Assembly (NCBI RefSeq): GCF_021390395.1
Contig: NZ_JAJUWT010000010.1
Location: forward strand, 248,001 to 312,000
Direction: 5' to 3'
Source: Saccharothrix sp. S26
Lineage (GTDB): Bacteria; Actinomycetota; Actinomycetes; Mycobacteriales; Pseudonocardiaceae
Length of the DNA: 64,000 nucleotides
The translations under genes were made by a program, and so were the position numbers. The notes below the pieces were generated by a model that saw only the letters and a program-made list of their open reading frames with translations, searched no databases and was not told the origin of the DNA. This document shows, piece by piece, positions 41,513-52,066 of the stretch (position 1 is its first letter; the number at the start of each line of letters is the position of its first letter).

Positions 41513-42944
41513 ACACCGTGCCGCGCGAGCTGACCCGGGTCTGCGACGACCCGATCAGCAGCAGGCAGCGCATGTCCACGGTGGACGGGTCGAGGTCCGC
41601 CAGCCGCACCACGCGCACGGCCTCCTCCGGCCCGCCGACGTCCCGCCCGACGACCACCGGCGTGTCCGGGGAGCGGTGCCGCAGCAGCAGGTCGCGCGCC
41701 TTCTCCACCTGCCACGTGCGGCTGCGCGAGGCCGGGTTGTAGATCGCCAGCACGAGGTCGGCCCGCGCCGCGGCCTCCAGCCGCTCCTCGATCACCTCCC
41801 ACGGCTTGAGCCGGTCCGACAGCGACACCACGCAGTAGTCGTGCCCCAGCGGCGCGCCGGCCCGGCTCGCCACCGCGTGCGCCGCGGTCAACCCCGGCAG
41901 CACGGTCACCGGCACGTCCGCGAACTGCTCCTCGGTCGCCACCTCCAGCACCGCGCTGGCCATCGCGAACACGCCGGGGTCGCCCGACGACACCACCGCG
42001 ACCCGCCGTCCCCGCTTGGCCAGGTCCAGCGCGAACGCGGCCCGTTCCGCCTCGACCTTGTTGTCCGACGCGTGCCGCCGCTGCCGCGGGTCCACCGGCA
42101 CCCGGTTCAGGTAGGTCACGTAGCCGACCAGGTCGTCGGCCTCCGCCAGCGCCCGCCGGGCCTGCGGCGTCAACCACTCCGGCCCGGCCGGCCCGAGCCC
42201 GACCACCACGACCTCGCCCTGGCCCGTCGTCCGCTGAGCGGGCTTGCTCGGCAGCAACGCCAACGAGAAGTACGGCACGCCGTCGGCGTCCACTTCGGAC
42301 AGCGGTGCGGTGCGCTGCGCGCCGGTCGTGGCCCGCTCCACGTACCACGCCTCGTCCAACCGACCAGCCCGCGCCAACGCCTCCCGCACCCGCGGGAAGG
42401 TCCGCCCGAGCTTCATGATCGCCACGGGGTCGCCGCCGGCGAGGTGCTCGACCAGCGCGTCGGCCGGCAGCGTGCCCGGCAGCACGGTCAGCACCTCGTC
42501 GCGCTCCACCAGCGGCCGCCCGATCACCGCCGCGCCCGCGCTCACCGACGTCACGCCAGGCACGACCTCGGCCTCGTACCGGTGCGCCAACCGCTTGTGC
42601 AGGTGCATGTAGGAGCCGTAGAAGAACGGGTCGCCCGCCGCCAGCACCACCACCGTGCGCCCGGCGTCGAGGTGCGCGGCCAGCCGTGCCGCGCACTCCT
42701 CGTAGAACGCGTCGATCTCGCCCTGGTAGTCGTCGGAGTCCTCGGTCGTGACGGGGTAGACGAGCTGCTCCTCGATCTGGCCGTCCCGCAGGTAGGGCGC
42801 GGCGATCCGGCGCGCCACGCTGCGCCCGTGCCGCGCGCTGTGGAAGACGACCACGTCCGCCTCGCCGATCAGCCGCGCCGCCTTGACGGTCACCAGCTCC
42901 GGGTCGCCCGGACCGACCCCGACCCCGTACAGCTTGCCCGTCAT
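41487..42944 (-). CDS. cobIJ: Bifunctional precorrin-2 C20- / precorrin-3B C17-methyltransferase
   Basis: This is a 485-residue fusion of two tetrapyrrole methylases. Residues 1-~235 are CobI-like ([18 protein letters not shown], '[19 protein letters not shown]', [12 protein letters not shown]). Residues ~245-485 are CobJ-like ([18 protein letters not shown], '[18 protein letters not shown]', '[18 protein letters not shown]'). The CobIJ fusion is usual in actinobacteria. It is coupled to cobH by an ATGA overlap. Confidence 0.96.
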   Translation of the reverse strand: MTGKLYGVGVGPGDPELVTVKAARLIGEADVVVFHSARHGRSVARRIAAPYLRDGQIEEQLVYPVTTEDSDDYQGEIDAFYEECAARLAAHLDAGRTVVVLAAGDPFFYGSYMHLHKRLAHRYEAEVVPGVTSVSAGAAVIGRPLVERDEVLTVLPGTLPADALVEHLAGGDPVAIMKLGRTFPRVREALARAGRLDEAWYVERATTGAQRTAPLSEVDADGVPYFSLALLPSKPAQRTTGQGEVVVVGLGPAGPEWLTPQARRALAEADDLVGYVTYLNRVPVDPRQRRHASDNKVEAERAAFALDLAKRGRRVAVVSSGDPGVFAMASAVLEVATEEQFADVPVTVLPGLTAAHAVASRAGAPLGHDYCVVSLSDRLKPWEVIEERLEAAARADLVLAIYNPASRSRTWQVEKARDLLLRHRSPDTPVVVGRDVGGPEEAVRVVRLADLDPSTVDMRCLLLIGSSQTRVSSRGTVFTPRRYPG

Positions 42945-43567
42945 TCTTCCTCGCTCGCGATCGCGTTGAGCGCCGCCGCGGTCATGGCGCTGCCACCCCG
43001 CCGACCGCGCACGACCAGGTACTCCAACCCCAGGTCCTGGTCCGCCAGCGCGTCCTTCGACTCCGCCGCGCCGATGAACCCGACCGGCACGCCCAGCACG
43101 GCGGCGGGCCGGGGTGCGCCCGCCGCGATCATCTCCAGCAGGTGGAACAACGCGGTGGGCGCGTTGCCGATGGCGACCACGGCGCCCTCCAGCCGGTCGC
43201 GCCACAGCTCCAACGCCGCCGCGCTGCGCGTGGTGCCCAGCTCGGCTGCCAACCCCGGCACGCGCGGGTCGCCCAACGTGCACACGACCTCGTTGTCCGC
43301 GGGCAGCCGACGCCGCGTCACGCCCGCCGCGACCATCTGCGCGTCGCACAGGATCGGCGCGCCGGCCAGCAGGGCCGCCCGCGCGTCGCGCACCACGTGC
43401 GGCGAGAAGTCGACGTCGGAGACCAGGTCGACCATCCCGCAGGCGTGGATCATCCGCACCACCACCCGCGCCACGTCCGACGGGAACCGCGCCAGGTCTG
43501 CCTCGGCGCGGATGGTGGCGAAGGAACGGCGGTAGATCTCCGCGCCGTCCTTGACGTAGCTGGTCAC
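42941..43567 (-). CDS. cobH: Precorrin-8X methylmutase
   Basis: This is a 208-residue CobH/CbiC protein. It carries the characteristic '[18 protein letters not shown]', '[12 protein letters not shown]' with the catalytic His, and '[14 protein letters not shown]'. It moves the methyl group from C11 to C12, giving hydrogenobyrinate. GTG start overlapping the cobG stop; its own stop overlaps the cobIJ start. Confidence 0.97.
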   Translation of the reverse strand: MTSYVKDGAEIYRRSFATIRAEADLARFPSDVARVVVRMIHACGMVDLVSDVDFSPHVVRDARAALLAGAPILCDAQMVAAGVTRRRLPADNEVVCTLGDPRVPGLAAELGTTRSAAALELWRDRLEGAVVAIGNAPTALFHLLEMIAAGAPRPAAVLGVPVGFIGAAESKDALADQDLGLEYLVVRGRRGGSAMTAAALNAIASEEE

Positions 43568-44574
43568 CTGATCTCCTCGTAGGCGTCGCCGGTCGCGACG
43601 AACTCCACCACGTCGCCGGCCGGCCGCCCGCACCGGCGGGCGCAACCGGACCAGTGCACCCGACCCGGCGCGGTCCGGGTGTCGACCCAGCGGGCCGCGT
43701 CGGCGCGCACGTCGGCCAACGACTTCGCGCACCCCGGACGCCCGGTGCACGCGCTCACGCCGTGCCACGGCGAGTCCGGTGACGTGAACAAGCCGCTGGT
43801 GTCGCTCCCGGCCGGCAGCACGACGCTGCGCCACGGCGTCAGCCGCACCGGCACACCGGCCAGCAGCCGCGCGTCCCAGCGCCCCAGCGGCACGCCCGCC
43901 ACGACGACCGAGCCGTGCGCGCCGGGTGCGACGGGCGTCACAGCCGGCTCGAGCTTCACGGGACCGGGCACACCGAGCGCGGCCGTGATCTTCCGCACAC
44001 CGCCGTCCACTTCGGACAGCCGCCACGCCTCGCCGCGGACCTCGCCGAACACCCGCGCCGCGGTCACCACGGCCGCCACCGGGTCGGCCACGCGCAGCCC
44101 TGAATCGTGGCCTGCCAGGAACAACGCGTCACCGACCAGCCCGATGTCACCCGACAGGCCGCTCACCGCGCCACCCACCGTGACCAGGAACCGACCGGGC
44201 AGGGACGCGAGCTCCGGCACACCGCACAACGCCGCGTCGATCGCGTCGACCAGCGCCTGGTTGTCCTCCAACGGCGCGGCGACGATGTTGCGGATCCGCT
44301 CGTGGGTCATCGAGGGCAGCAGGCCGGCGTCGCGCAGCCGGGCACCCAGCTCGTGCTCCGCGCCCGGCGCCAAGCCCCTGATCTGCAGGTTCGCCCGCGA
44401 GGTCAGCTCGAGGACGCCGTCGCCCAGCTCGGTCGCGGCGGCCCGCAGCACGTCGACCTGCGCCGCGCTCAACGTCCCGCCGGGCACCCGCACGCGCGCC
44501 AACCCGCCGTCGGCGGCCTGGTGGACGTCGACGGCTCCGGGGCAGGCGTCCGGGTGAGTTCGCTGCGCGGGCAT
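43564..44574 (-). CDS. cobG: Precorrin-3B synthase
   Basis: This is a 336-residue enzyme of the nitrite/sulfite reductase ferredoxin-like type. '[41 protein letters not shown]' is the half-domain; the cluster Cys residues lie in [12 protein letters not shown] and [12 protein letters not shown]. It is the oxygen-dependent monooxygenase that makes precorrin-3B, a marker of the aerobic B12 route. It starts at ATG 44574, directly divergent from the riboswitch of cobN, so the two promoters share a ~170-bp region. Confidence 0.93.
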   Translation of the reverse strand: MPAQRTHPDACPGAVDVHQAADGGLARVRVPGGTLSAAQVDVLRAAATELGDGVLELTSRANLQIRGLAPGAEHELGARLRDAGLLPSMTHERIRNIVAAPLEDNQALVDAIDAALCGVPELASLPGRFLVTVGGAVSGLSGDIGLVGDALFLAGHDSGLRVADPVAAVVTAARVFGEVRGEAWRLSEVDGGVRKITAALGVPGPVKLEPAVTPVAPGAHGSVVVAGVPLGRWDARLLAGVPVRLTPWRSVVLPAGSDTSGLFTSPDSPWHGVSACTGRPGCAKSLADVRADAARWVDTRTAPGRVHWSGCARRCGRPAGDVVEFVATGDAYEEIR

Positions 44575-44585
44575 GGACTGGATGC

Positions 44586-44705
44586 TAACTGCCGTTAGGG
44601 TGACCTCCGAACGGCGAAGCAGCAGGAGGAAGCCGGTGTGAATCCGGCGCGGTCCCGCCACTGTGACCGGGGAGCCCCCCGGGAGTCAGGAACTCCGCTC
44701 GCCGT
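44586..44705 (+). ncRNA. Cobalamin riboswitch upstream of cobN
   Basis: The conserved B12 elements are readable: AAGCCGGTGTGAATCCGGC, then CGGTCCCGCCACTGTGACCGG (B12-box type core), then GAGTCAGGAACTC. In actinobacteria this class binds adenosylcobalamin and represses translation or transcription of the following gene. It precedes the cobN GTG by about 45 nt. Boundaries are approximate. Confidence 0.92.
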
Positions 44706-44749
44706 CCCCTACGACCGGGGCGAGGACCCCCGAGGGATGGAGCCCGCAC

Positions 44750-47700
44750 GTGATCCTGCTGTTGTCGACCTCCGACACGGACCTGCTGTCCGCCCGCGCG
44801 AGCGGCGCGGACTACCGCCTGGCCAACCCGGCCCGCACCGCCGTGGACGACCTGCCGGCGCTGGTGGAGGGCGTCGACCTGGTGGTCGTGCGCATCCTCG
44901 GCGGTCGCCGGATGTGGGAGGAAGGGCTGGACTGGCTGCTCGCCCGCGGCCTGCCGGTCGTCGTGCTGGGCGGTGAGCAGAACCCCGACGCGCCGCTGAT
45001 GGAGCTGTCGACCGTGCCCGGCGGCGTCTGCGCGGAGGCGCACGCCTACCTGGCGCACGGCGGCGCGGCCAACCTCGCCGAGCTGCACCGCTTCCTGTCC
45101 GACACGGTGCTGCTCACCGGCCACGGCTTCGCGCCGCCCGCGCCCACGCCGACCTGGGGCCTGCTGGAGCGGCAGGACGCGGTCGAGGGGCCGACCATCG
45201 CGGTGCTCTACTACCGCGCCCACCACGTGGCCGGGAACACGGCGTTCGTGCACGCGCTGTGCGACGCGATCGTGGCCAAGGGCGGCCGTCCGCTGCCGAT
45301 CTACTGCGCCTCCTTGCGCACGGCGGACCCGGAGCTGCTGGCCGAACTGGGCAAAGCGGACGCCCTGGTGGTCACCGTGCTCGCGGCGGGCGGCACCAAG
45401 CCGGCCGCCGTGTCCGCCGGTGGCGACGACGACGCGTGGGACGTGGGCGCGCTGGCCGCCCTCGACGTGCCGATCCTCCAGGCGTTGTGCCTGACCAGCA
45501 GCCGTGCCGACTGGGACGGCAACGACGACGGGCTGTCCCCTTTGGACACCGCCACGCAGGTCGCGATCCCGGAGTTCGACGGCAGGATCATCACGGTGCC
45601 GTTCTCGTTCAAGGAGGTCGACGAGGACGGCCTCACCGTCTACGTCGCCGACGAAGAACGCGCGGCGCGGGTCGCGGGCATCGCCGTGCGCCACGGCCGG
45701 CTGCGCCACATCCCGCCGGCCGAACGGCGCATCGCGGTGATGCTGTCGGCGTACCCGACCAAGCACTCCCGCATCGGCAACGCGGTCGGCCTGGACACCC
45801 CGGCCAGCGTGGTGCGGCTGTTGGCCGCGATGCGCGAACGCGGCTACGACATCGGCGACGAGCTGCCGGGCGTGGCCGCCCTCGACGGCGACGCGCTGAT
45901 CCACGCCCTCATCGCCGCCGGCGGGCAGGACGCCGACTGGCTCACCGACGAGCAGCTCCAGGGCAACCCCGTGCGGCTGCCCGCGGCCCGGTACCGCAAG
46001 TGGTACGCCACCCTGCCCGAGGACACCCGGCGGGAGATGGAGCGGCACTGGGGCGAGGCGCCCGGCGAGCTGTTCGTGGACCGGTCCGCCGACCCCGACG
46101 GCGAGATCGTGCTGGCCGCCCTGCGCTCGGGCAACGTCGTGGTGATGGTCCAGCCGCCGCGCGGCTTCGGCGAGAACCCGATCGCCATCTACCACGACCC
46201 CGACCTGCCGCCGAGCCACCACTACCTGGCCGCCTACCGCTGGCTGGAGGACGAGTTCGGCGCGGACGCCGTGGTGCACGTGGGCAAGCACGGCAACCTG
46301 GAGTGGCTGCCGGGCAAGACCGTCGGCCTGTCGGCGGGTTGCGGCCCGGACGCGGCCCTGGGCGACCTGCCGCTGATCTACCCGTTCCTGGTCAACGACC
46401 CGGGCGAGGGCACCCAGGCCAAGCGCCGGGCGCACGCCACCCTGGTCGACCACCTCGTGCCGCCGATGGCCAGGGCCGACAGCTACGGCGACATCGCCCG
46501 GCTGGAGCAGCTGCTCGACGAGCACGGCAACATCGCCGCGATGGACCCGGCAAAGCTGCCGGCGATCCGGGCCCAAATCTGGACGCTCATCCAGGCCGCC
46601 AAGCTCGACCACGACCTCGGCCTGGACGACCGGCCGCACGACGCCGAGTTCGACGAGCTGATCCTGCACGTCGACGGCTGGCTGTGCGAGGTCAAGGACG
46701 TCCAGATCCGCGACGGCCTGCACGTGCTCGGCGTGGCGCCGACCGGCGAGACCCGGGTCAACCTGGTGCTGTCGATCCTGCAGGCCAAGCAGATGTGGGC
46801 CGGGCAGGTCGCCGCGCTGCCGGGCCTGCGCGAGGCGCTGGGCCTGACCGAGTCCGGGGACGACCGCGCCGCCACCGACCGGGTCGAGGAACGGGCCCGC
46901 GCGCTGGTCCAAGCGATGGAAGACGCCAATTGGGACGTCAACGCGGCCCGGACGCTCACCGACGACGAGGACGTGGCGCGGATCCTGGAGTTCGCCGCGC
47001 TGGAAGTCGTGCCGCGGCTGGCCCGCACCACGGACGAGCTGACCAACGTGCTGCACGCCCTCGACGGCGGGTACGTGCCGGCCGGTCCCAGCGGCTCGCC
47101 GCTGCGCGGCCTGGTGAACGTGCTGCCGACGGGCCGCAACTTCTACTCGGTGGACCCCAAGGCGGTGCCGTCCCGGCTGGCCTGGGAGACCGGGCAGGCC
47201 GTGGCCGACTCGCTGCTGGAGCGCTACCGCACGGAGACGGGGGAGTGGCCGCCGTCGGTCGGCCTCTCGGTCTGGGGCACGAGCGCCATGCGCACGGCGG
47301 GTGACGACATCGCCGAGGTGCTCGCGCTGCTGGGCGTCCGGCCCGAATGGGATGACCAGTCCCGTCGCGTCACCGGTCTCCAGGTGATCCCGCTCGCCGA
47401 GTTGAACCGGCCGCGAATCGACGTCACGGTCCGCATCAGCGGCTTCTTCCGCGACGCATTCCCGCACGTGGTGGCACTGATCGATGACGCGGTGCGACTG
47501 GTGGCGAACCTCGACGAGTCGGCCGCGGACAACTACGTCCGCGCGCACGCCCAAGCCGATCTGGCGCAGCACAACGACCCGCGCCGCGCGACAATGCGCA
47601 TCTTCGGCAGCAAACCGGGCGCGTACGGCGCCGGCCTGCTGCCGTTGATCGACAGCCGGAACTGGCGCGACGACGCCGATCTCGCCGAGGTGTACGCGGT

Positions 47701-48316
47701 GTGGGGCGGCTACGCCTACGGCCGCGAACTCGACGGCGTGCCGGCGCGCCCGGCGATGGAGAACGCGTACAAGCGCATCGCGGTCGCGGCGAAGAACATC
47801 GACACCCGTGAACACGACATCGCCGATTCCGACGACTACTTCCAATATCACGGCGGAATGGTCGCGACCGTGCGGGCGCTGACCGGAAAAGCGCCCGCCG
47901 CTTATGTCGGCGACAGCACGCGGCCCGATGCCGTGCGGACCCGGACACTGCACGAGGAAACGAATCGGATCTTCCGCGCGCGGGTGGTCAACCCGAGGTG
48001 GTTGGCCGCGATGCGCAAGCACGGTTACAAGGGTGCGTTCGAACTCGCCGCGACCGTCGACTACCTGTTCGGCTACGACGCCACGACCGGCGTGGTCGCC
48101 GACTGGATGTACGAGCAGCTCGCGGCGAGCTACGTGCTGGACCCGGTGAACCGGGAGTTCCTGGAGCGGTCCAACCCGTGGGCGCTGCACGGCATCTCCG
48201 AACGGCTCCTGGAAGCCGCCAGCCGGGGTATGTGGGAGCACCCGGAGGCCGCCACGCTGGAGGCGCTGCAAAAGGCGTACCTGGAAACCGAGGGCGACCT
48301 GGAGGACGGGCGTTGA
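44750..48316 (+). CDS. cobN: Aerobic cobaltochelatase subunit CobN
   Basis: This 1188-residue protein is the large subunit of the ATP-dependent cobaltochelatase, which inserts Co2+ into hydrogenobyrinate a,c-diamide together with CobS and CobT-type subunits, not encoded in the window. Typical blocks are PLMELSTVPGGVCAEAHAYLAHGG, 'SAYPTKHSRIGNAVGLDTPAS', VHVGKHGNLEWLPGKTVGLS, 'RIFGSKPGAYGAGLLPLIDS' and 'YQYHGGMVATVRALTG'-like near the end. GTG 44750 follows GAGGGATGGAG, placing the start just behind the riboswitch. Length and domain order are normal. Confidence 0.97.
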   Translation: MILLLSTSDTDLLSARASGADYRLANPARTAVDDLPALVEGVDLVVVRILGGRRMWEEGLDWLLARGLPVVVLGGEQNPDAPLMELSTVPGGVCAEAHAYLAHGGAANLAELHRFLSDTVLLTGHGFAPPAPTPTWGLLERQDAVEGPTIAVLYYRAHHVAGNTAFVHALCDAIVAKGGRPLPIYCASLRTADPELLAELGKADALVVTVLAAGGTKPAAVSAGGDDDAWDVGALAALDVPILQALCLTSSRADWDGNDDGLSPLDTATQVAIPEFDGRIITVPFSFKEVDEDGLTVYVADEERAARVAGIAVRHGRLRHIPPAERRIAVMLSAYPTKHSRIGNAVGLDTPASVVRLLAAMRERGYDIGDELPGVAALDGDALIHALIAAGGQDADWLTDEQLQGNPVRLPAARYRKWYATLPEDTRREMERHWGEAPGELFVDRSADPDGEIVLAALRSGNVVVMVQPPRGFGENPIAIYHDPDLPPSHHYLAAYRWLEDEFGADAVVHVGKHGNLEWLPGKTVGLSAGCGPDAALGDLPLIYPFLVNDPGEGTQAKRRAHATLVDHLVPPMARADSYGDIARLEQLLDEHGNIAAMDPAKLPAIRAQIWTLIQAAKLDHDLGLDDRPHDAEFDELILHVDGWLCEVKDVQIRDGLHVLGVAPTGETRVNLVLSILQAKQMWAGQVAALPGLREALGLTESGDDRAATDRVEERARALVQAMEDANWDVNAARTLTDDEDVARILEFAALEVVPRLARTTDELTNVLHALDGGYVPAGPSGSPLRGLVNVLPTGRNFYSVDPKAVPSRLAWETGQAVADSLLERYRTETGEWPPSVGLSVWGTSAMRTAGDDIAEVLALLGVRPEWDDQSRRVTGLQVIPLAELNRPRIDVTVRISGFFRDAFPHVVALIDDAVRLVANLDESAADNYVRAHAQADLAQHNDPRRATMRIFGSKPGAYGAGLLPLIDSRNWRDDADLAEVYAVWGGYAYGRELDGVPARPAMENAYKRIAVAAKNIDTREHDIADSDDYFQYHGGMVATVRALTGKAPAAYVGDSTRPDAVRTRTLHEETNRIFRARVVNPRWLAAMRKHGYKGAFELAATVDYLFGYDATTGVVADWMYEQLAASYVLDPVNREFLERSNPWALHGISERLLEAASRGMWEHPEAATLEALQKAYLETEGDLEDGR

Positions 48317-48874
48317 CCCCGCACGCCCGCGCGCGGGCGATCTATAACGTCCCGGAAACACCCCGATAATGAGGGGTACCCCTATATAAGGACACCGTCG
48401 CGGGTGTGACGAAACGCCCGCGCGGACCACTGGTCCTGAATGGACGTCCCGCCCCGTCCCGCGGGCCGTCCGGAGGTGACTCGGCCGGCCGGCGCGCACC
48501 ACCCGGCCGGCCGACTCGCGCTACCCGTCCGGACCACTCGGCGGGTCACCCGTCGCGACTCGCGGTGGGGTGGTGGCGGACAAGTGCACACTTCCGGTGC
48601 AGACTGGTGGCGGGTGAGTGGGTTCGCGACTCGTGAATCTTTTCCGGGCCGTTCGGCGCGGGGATGAACCGAGCGTGTCCGACCGGTCTACGAACAGTGC
48701 CTGAACGGACCACGCGGGACACCGCTAGCAGAATCGGTCCAGCAAGGCAAATGTCGCAACGTCGGTAACAGCGCGGACACGGGAGCTTGACACAACTCCG
48801 TGGCGCGAACCACACTCCCCCAAAACCTGGGAGCGCTCCCAGAACGTTCACCGCCGATCAACTGAGGAGTTCTC
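48317..48874. promoter_or_regulatory. 558-bp intergenic region before cebE
   Basis: No gene is present. It holds a GC palindrome just after cobN (CGCCCGCGCGCGGGCG, 48324-48339), the palindrome AGGGGTACCCCT near 48372, a TTGACA at 48787-48792 as a possible -35 element, and the CebR operator at 48828-48841 followed by the cebE ribosome site CTGAGGAG. Confidence 0.5.
48828..48841. promoter_or_regulatory. CebR operator before cebE
   Basis: The perfect 14-bp palindrome TGGGAGCGCTCCCA is the core recognised by CebR, the LacI-family repressor of cellobiose uptake in Streptomyces. It lies 34 nt before the cebE start, placed to block transcription. Cellobiose or cellotriose would release the repressor. 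Confidence 0.9.
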
Positions 48875-50161
48875 GTGCGCTACCGTCGAGCGGGCTTGGC
48901 CAAAGTCCTGGCCTGCACCGCAGTGCTTGCCGCTGTCGCCACGGCCTGTGGCTCGGGAGGGTCCGGCACGTCGTCCGATGGCAAGGTCGAGCTGACCATC
49001 GCGACCTTCAACGAGTTCGGCTACGAGGAGCTCCTCAAGGAGTACGAAGCCGCCAACCCGAACGTCAAGGTCACGCAGCGCAAGACCGGCCAGGCCGCGC
49101 CGCACCACCAGAACCTGTTCACCAAGCTGGGCGCCGGCTCCGGTCTCGCCGACGTCGAAGCCGTCGAAGAGGGCTTCCTGAGCCAGGTCATGGCGAAGTC
49201 GGGCCAGTTCGAGAACCTCAAGGAGATCGGCCCGAGCGACGTCCGCGAGGACCGCTGGCTGCAGTGGAAGGTCGACGCGGTCACCACCAAGGACGACAAG
49301 CTCATCGGCTACGGCACCGACATCGGCCCGCTGGCCATGTGCTACCGCAAGGACATGCTGGAGGCCGCCGGCCTGCCGTCCGACCCCGAGGGCGTCAAGG
49401 CCCTGTTCGCCACCTGGGACTCGTACTTCCAGGCCGGTGACACCTACGTGCAGAAGACCGGCAAGCCGTGGTTCGACTCGGCCGCCCAGATCTTCAACCC
49501 GATGCACAACCAGGCCGAGACCGGCTACTTCGACCGCGACGACAAGCTCGTGATCGAGACCAACACCGACAAGAAGACCTGGGACCTGGTCACCGGCGCG
49601 GTCGCGCGCGGCCAGTCGGCCAAGCTCTCCGCGTGGAGCCCGGAGTGGCAGAAGGGCTTCAAGGAGTCGGCCTTCGCCACCAAGACCTGCCCGTCCTGGA
49701 TGCTGGGTGTCATCGAGGGCAACGCCGGCCCCGAGCACAAGGGCAAGTGGGCCGTCACCGCGGCGTTCCCCGGCGGCGGCGGCAACTGGGGCGGCTCGTA
49801 CCTGACCGTCCCGAAGCAGGGCAAGAACAAGGCCGAGGCCGCCAAGCTGGCCGCGTGGCTGACCGCGCCCGAGCAGCAGATCAAGGCGTTCAAGGCCAAG
49901 GGCACGTTCCCGAGCCAGACCCAGGCGCTGATCTCCCCCGAGCTGCTGAACCAGACCAGCGAGTACTTCGGTGGCGAGAAGGTCGGCCTGCTGTTCTCCG
50001 AGCAGGCGAACAAGGTCGCGGCGGCCCAGTACAAGGGCCCGAAGGACGGCGAGATCCAGGACAACGTGGTGTCGCCGGCGCTGACCTCGGTCGAGCAGGG
50101 CACCTCCGCTGAGGACGCCTGGAAGCAGGTCATCGAGGGAGCCAAGAAGGCTGCCAAGTAA
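48875..50161 (+). CDS. cebE: Cellobiose/cello-oligosaccharide-binding lipoprotein
   Basis: This is a 428-residue extracellular solute-binding protein of SBP_bac_1 type. The signal peptide ends in VATAC, lipidated Cys25. The mature protein binds sugars (IATFNEFGYEELLKEYEAANP start; aromatic-rich sites WAVTAAFPGGGGNWGGSYL). Position with two CUT1 permeases, a GH1 beta-glucosidase and a LacI repressor, behind the CebR operator, matches CebE of the Streptomyces cellobiose/cellotriose importer. The usual MsiK-type ATPase is not encoded here. Its stop overlaps the cebF ATG. Confidence 0.92.
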   Translation: MRYRRAGLAKVLACTAVLAAVATACGSGGSGTSSDGKVELTIATFNEFGYEELLKEYEAANPNVKVTQRKTGQAAPHHQNLFTKLGAGSGLADVEAVEEGFLSQVMAKSGQFENLKEIGPSDVREDRWLQWKVDAVTTKDDKLIGYGTDIGPLAMCYRKDMLEAAGLPSDPEGVKALFATWDSYFQAGDTYVQKTGKPWFDSAAQIFNPMHNQAETGYFDRDDKLVIETNTDKKTWDLVTGAVARGQSAKLSAWSPEWQKGFKESAFATKTCPSWMLGVIEGNAGPEHKGKWAVTAAFPGGGGNWGGSYLTVPKQGKNKAEAAKLAAWLTAPEQQIKAFKAKGTFPSQTQALISPELLNQTSEYFGGEKVGLLFSEQANKVAAAQYKGPKDGEIQDNVVSPALTSVEQGTSAEDAWKQVIEGAKKAAK

Positions 50162-51165
50162 TGACGACCGAGCTTTCGGTCGCGCGCGGGCGGGGCGCCG
50201 AGCCCCGCCCGCCGCGGCGCGACGACAACGATGACATCGGTTCGGGCAAGCTGAGCTGGCGCTACCGGCTCACGAACCTGGACGTTAAGGTCTCGCCGTA
50301 CCTGTACATCGCCCCGTTCTTCATCCTGTTCGCGGTGGTGGGCCTGTTCCCGCTGCTCTACACCGCCTACATCTCGCTGTTCGAGTGGGAGCTCGGCGCC
50401 GACGAGCAGCCGTTCATCGGCATCGACAACTACACCACGCTGTTGGCCGACTCGCAGTTCTGGAACGCGATGGTCAACACGTTCAGCATCTTCGCGATCT
50501 CGACCATCCCGCAGGTCATCATCGCCGTGCTGCTGGCCGCGCTGCTCAACACCGCCCTGCGCGGGCGGACCGGCTGGCGGATGGGCGTGCTGCTGCCCTA
50601 CGTGGCCAGCCTCGTCGCCCTGACCATCATCTTCGGCGACCTGTTCGGCGTGCAGTACGGCACCATCAACAACATCATCGAGTTCTTCGGCTTCGACCGG
50701 ATCGACTGGCAGGCCGACCGCTGGTGGAGCCACGTCGCCATCGCCACCATGGTCAACTGGCGTTGGACGGGCTACAACGCCCTCATCGTGCTGGCCGCCA
50801 TGCAGGCGATTCCCCGTGACGTGTACGAGGCCGCGTGGGTCGACGGTGCGAGCAAGGCGCGCCAGTTCATCAGCATCACGCTGCCGATGCTGCGCCCCAC
50901 CCTGATCTTCGTGGTCGTCACCTCGACCATCGGCGGTCTGCAGATCTTCACCGAGCCGTTGCTGTTCTCGCCCTCGGCGGGCGCCAACGGCGGCGCGACC
51001 AACCAGTACCAGACGGTCGTGCTCTACATGTACCAGGCAGGCTTCCAGAGCCAGGACCTCGGCTACGCCTCGGCGATGGCCTGGGTCCTGTTCATCGTCA
51101 TCATCGCGATCGCGGGGATCAACTTCCTGCTCACCCGCAGGCTCGCGTCCAGTGGGGAGGCGTGA
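50161..51165 (+). CDS. cebF: Cello-oligosaccharide ABC transporter permease
   Basis: This is a 334-residue MalF-type permease: six transmembrane segments, first at VSPYLYIAPFFILFAVVGLFPLLYT. The EAA loop 'PRDVYEAAWVDGASKARQFISITLPMLRP' contacts the ATPase. Its N-terminal 40 residues are a charged cytoplasmic tail. It is translationally coupled to cebE (TAATG) and cebG (TGATG). Confidence 0.92.
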   Translation: MTTELSVARGRGAEPRPPRRDDNDDIGSGKLSWRYRLTNLDVKVSPYLYIAPFFILFAVVGLFPLLYTAYISLFEWELGADEQPFIGIDNYTTLLADSQFWNAMVNTFSIFAISTIPQVIIAVLLAALLNTALRGRTGWRMGVLLPYVASLVALTIIFGDLFGVQYGTINNIIEFFGFDRIDWQADRWWSHVAIATMVNWRWTGYNALIVLAAMQAIPRDVYEAAWVDGASKARQFISITLPMLRPTLIFVVVTSTIGGLQIFTEPLLFSPSAGANGGATNQYQTVVLYMYQAGFQSQDLGYASAMAWVLFIVIIAIAGINFLLTRRLASSGEA

Positions 51166-52064
51166 TGGCCACCATCACCGATCGCCCGGCGCCGACCGCG
51201 GGCGGGACCACACCCGCCAAGCGCCGGCGCTCGAAGTCGGTGTCGCTGTCCGAGCGGCGCCCGGGCTTCACCGTCTACGGGATCCTGATCGCGTTCATCC
51301 TCGGGTCGGCGTTCCCGTTCTACTGGTCGTTCCTCGTGGCCAGCCACGACGACGCCACCTTCACCGCCGAGGCGCCCCTGCTGCCCGGCGGCCAGTTCTT
51401 CGTCAACGCGGGGCGCGTGTTCGACACGATCCCGTTCTGGAAGGCGCTGGGCAACAGCGTCATCGTCTCCGGCACGGTCACCGTCTCGGTGGTCGTGCTG
51501 TCGACGTTGGCCGGGTTCGCGTTCGCCAAGCTGCGGTTCAAGGGCCGCGGTCCGCTGATGGTGTTCGTGGTCGCCACGCTCGCCGTGCCCACCCAGCTCG
51601 GCATCATCCCGCTGTACATGGTGATGGCGGAGTACGGCTGGTCCGGCACCCTCGGCGCGGTCATCGTGCCCAACCTGGTGACCGCGTTCGGCGTGTTCTG
51701 GATGCGCCAGTACATCGCCGACGCCGTGCCCGACGAGCTGATCGAGGCGGCCCGCATGGACGGGTGCAGCATGATCCGCACGTTCTGGCACGTGTGCCTG
51801 CCCGCGGTGCGCCCGGCCGCCGCCATGCTGGGCATCTTCACGTTCATGATGTCGTGGAACGACTTCCTCTGGCCGCTGATCGTGCTCAACGCGGACAACC
51901 CGACGATGCAGGTCGCCCTGGAGAAGTTGCAGAGCGGCTACTACGTCGACAAAACGCTCGTGCTCGCCGGGACCACCATGGCCACGGTCCCGATTCTGAT
52001 CGTCTTCCTCGTACTCGGTCGGCAGATCGTCGCCGGGATCATGCAGGGTGCTGTGAAGGGGTAG
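51165..52064 (+). CDS. cebG: Cello-oligosaccharide ABC transporter permease
   Basis: This is a 299-residue MalG-type permease with FTVYGILIAFILGSAFPFYWSFL as first membrane helix and the loop 'PDELIEAARMDGCSMIRTFWHVCLPAVRPA'. It pairs with CebF in the membrane. The ATG overlaps the cebF stop; bglC starts 2 nt after its own stop. Confidence 0.92.
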   Translation: MATITDRPAPTAGGTTPAKRRRSKSVSLSERRPGFTVYGILIAFILGSAFPFYWSFLVASHDDATFTAEAPLLPGGQFFVNAGRVFDTIPFWKALGNSVIVSGTVTVSVVVLSTLAGFAFAKLRFKGRGPLMVFVVATLAVPTQLGIIPLYMVMAEYGWSGTLGAVIVPNLVTAFGVFWMRQYIADAVPDELIEAARMDGCSMIRTFWHVCLPAVRPAAAMLGIFTFMMSWNDFLWPLIVLNADNPTMQVALEKLQSGYYVDKTLVLAGTTMATVPILIVFLVLGRQIVAGIMQGAVKG

Positions 52065-52066
52065 CT

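Noticed and set aside
44585..48502. 1305-codon open frame on the minus strand
   Set aside because: It is the antisense shadow of cobN; composition is Arg/Gly/His-rich with no domain.
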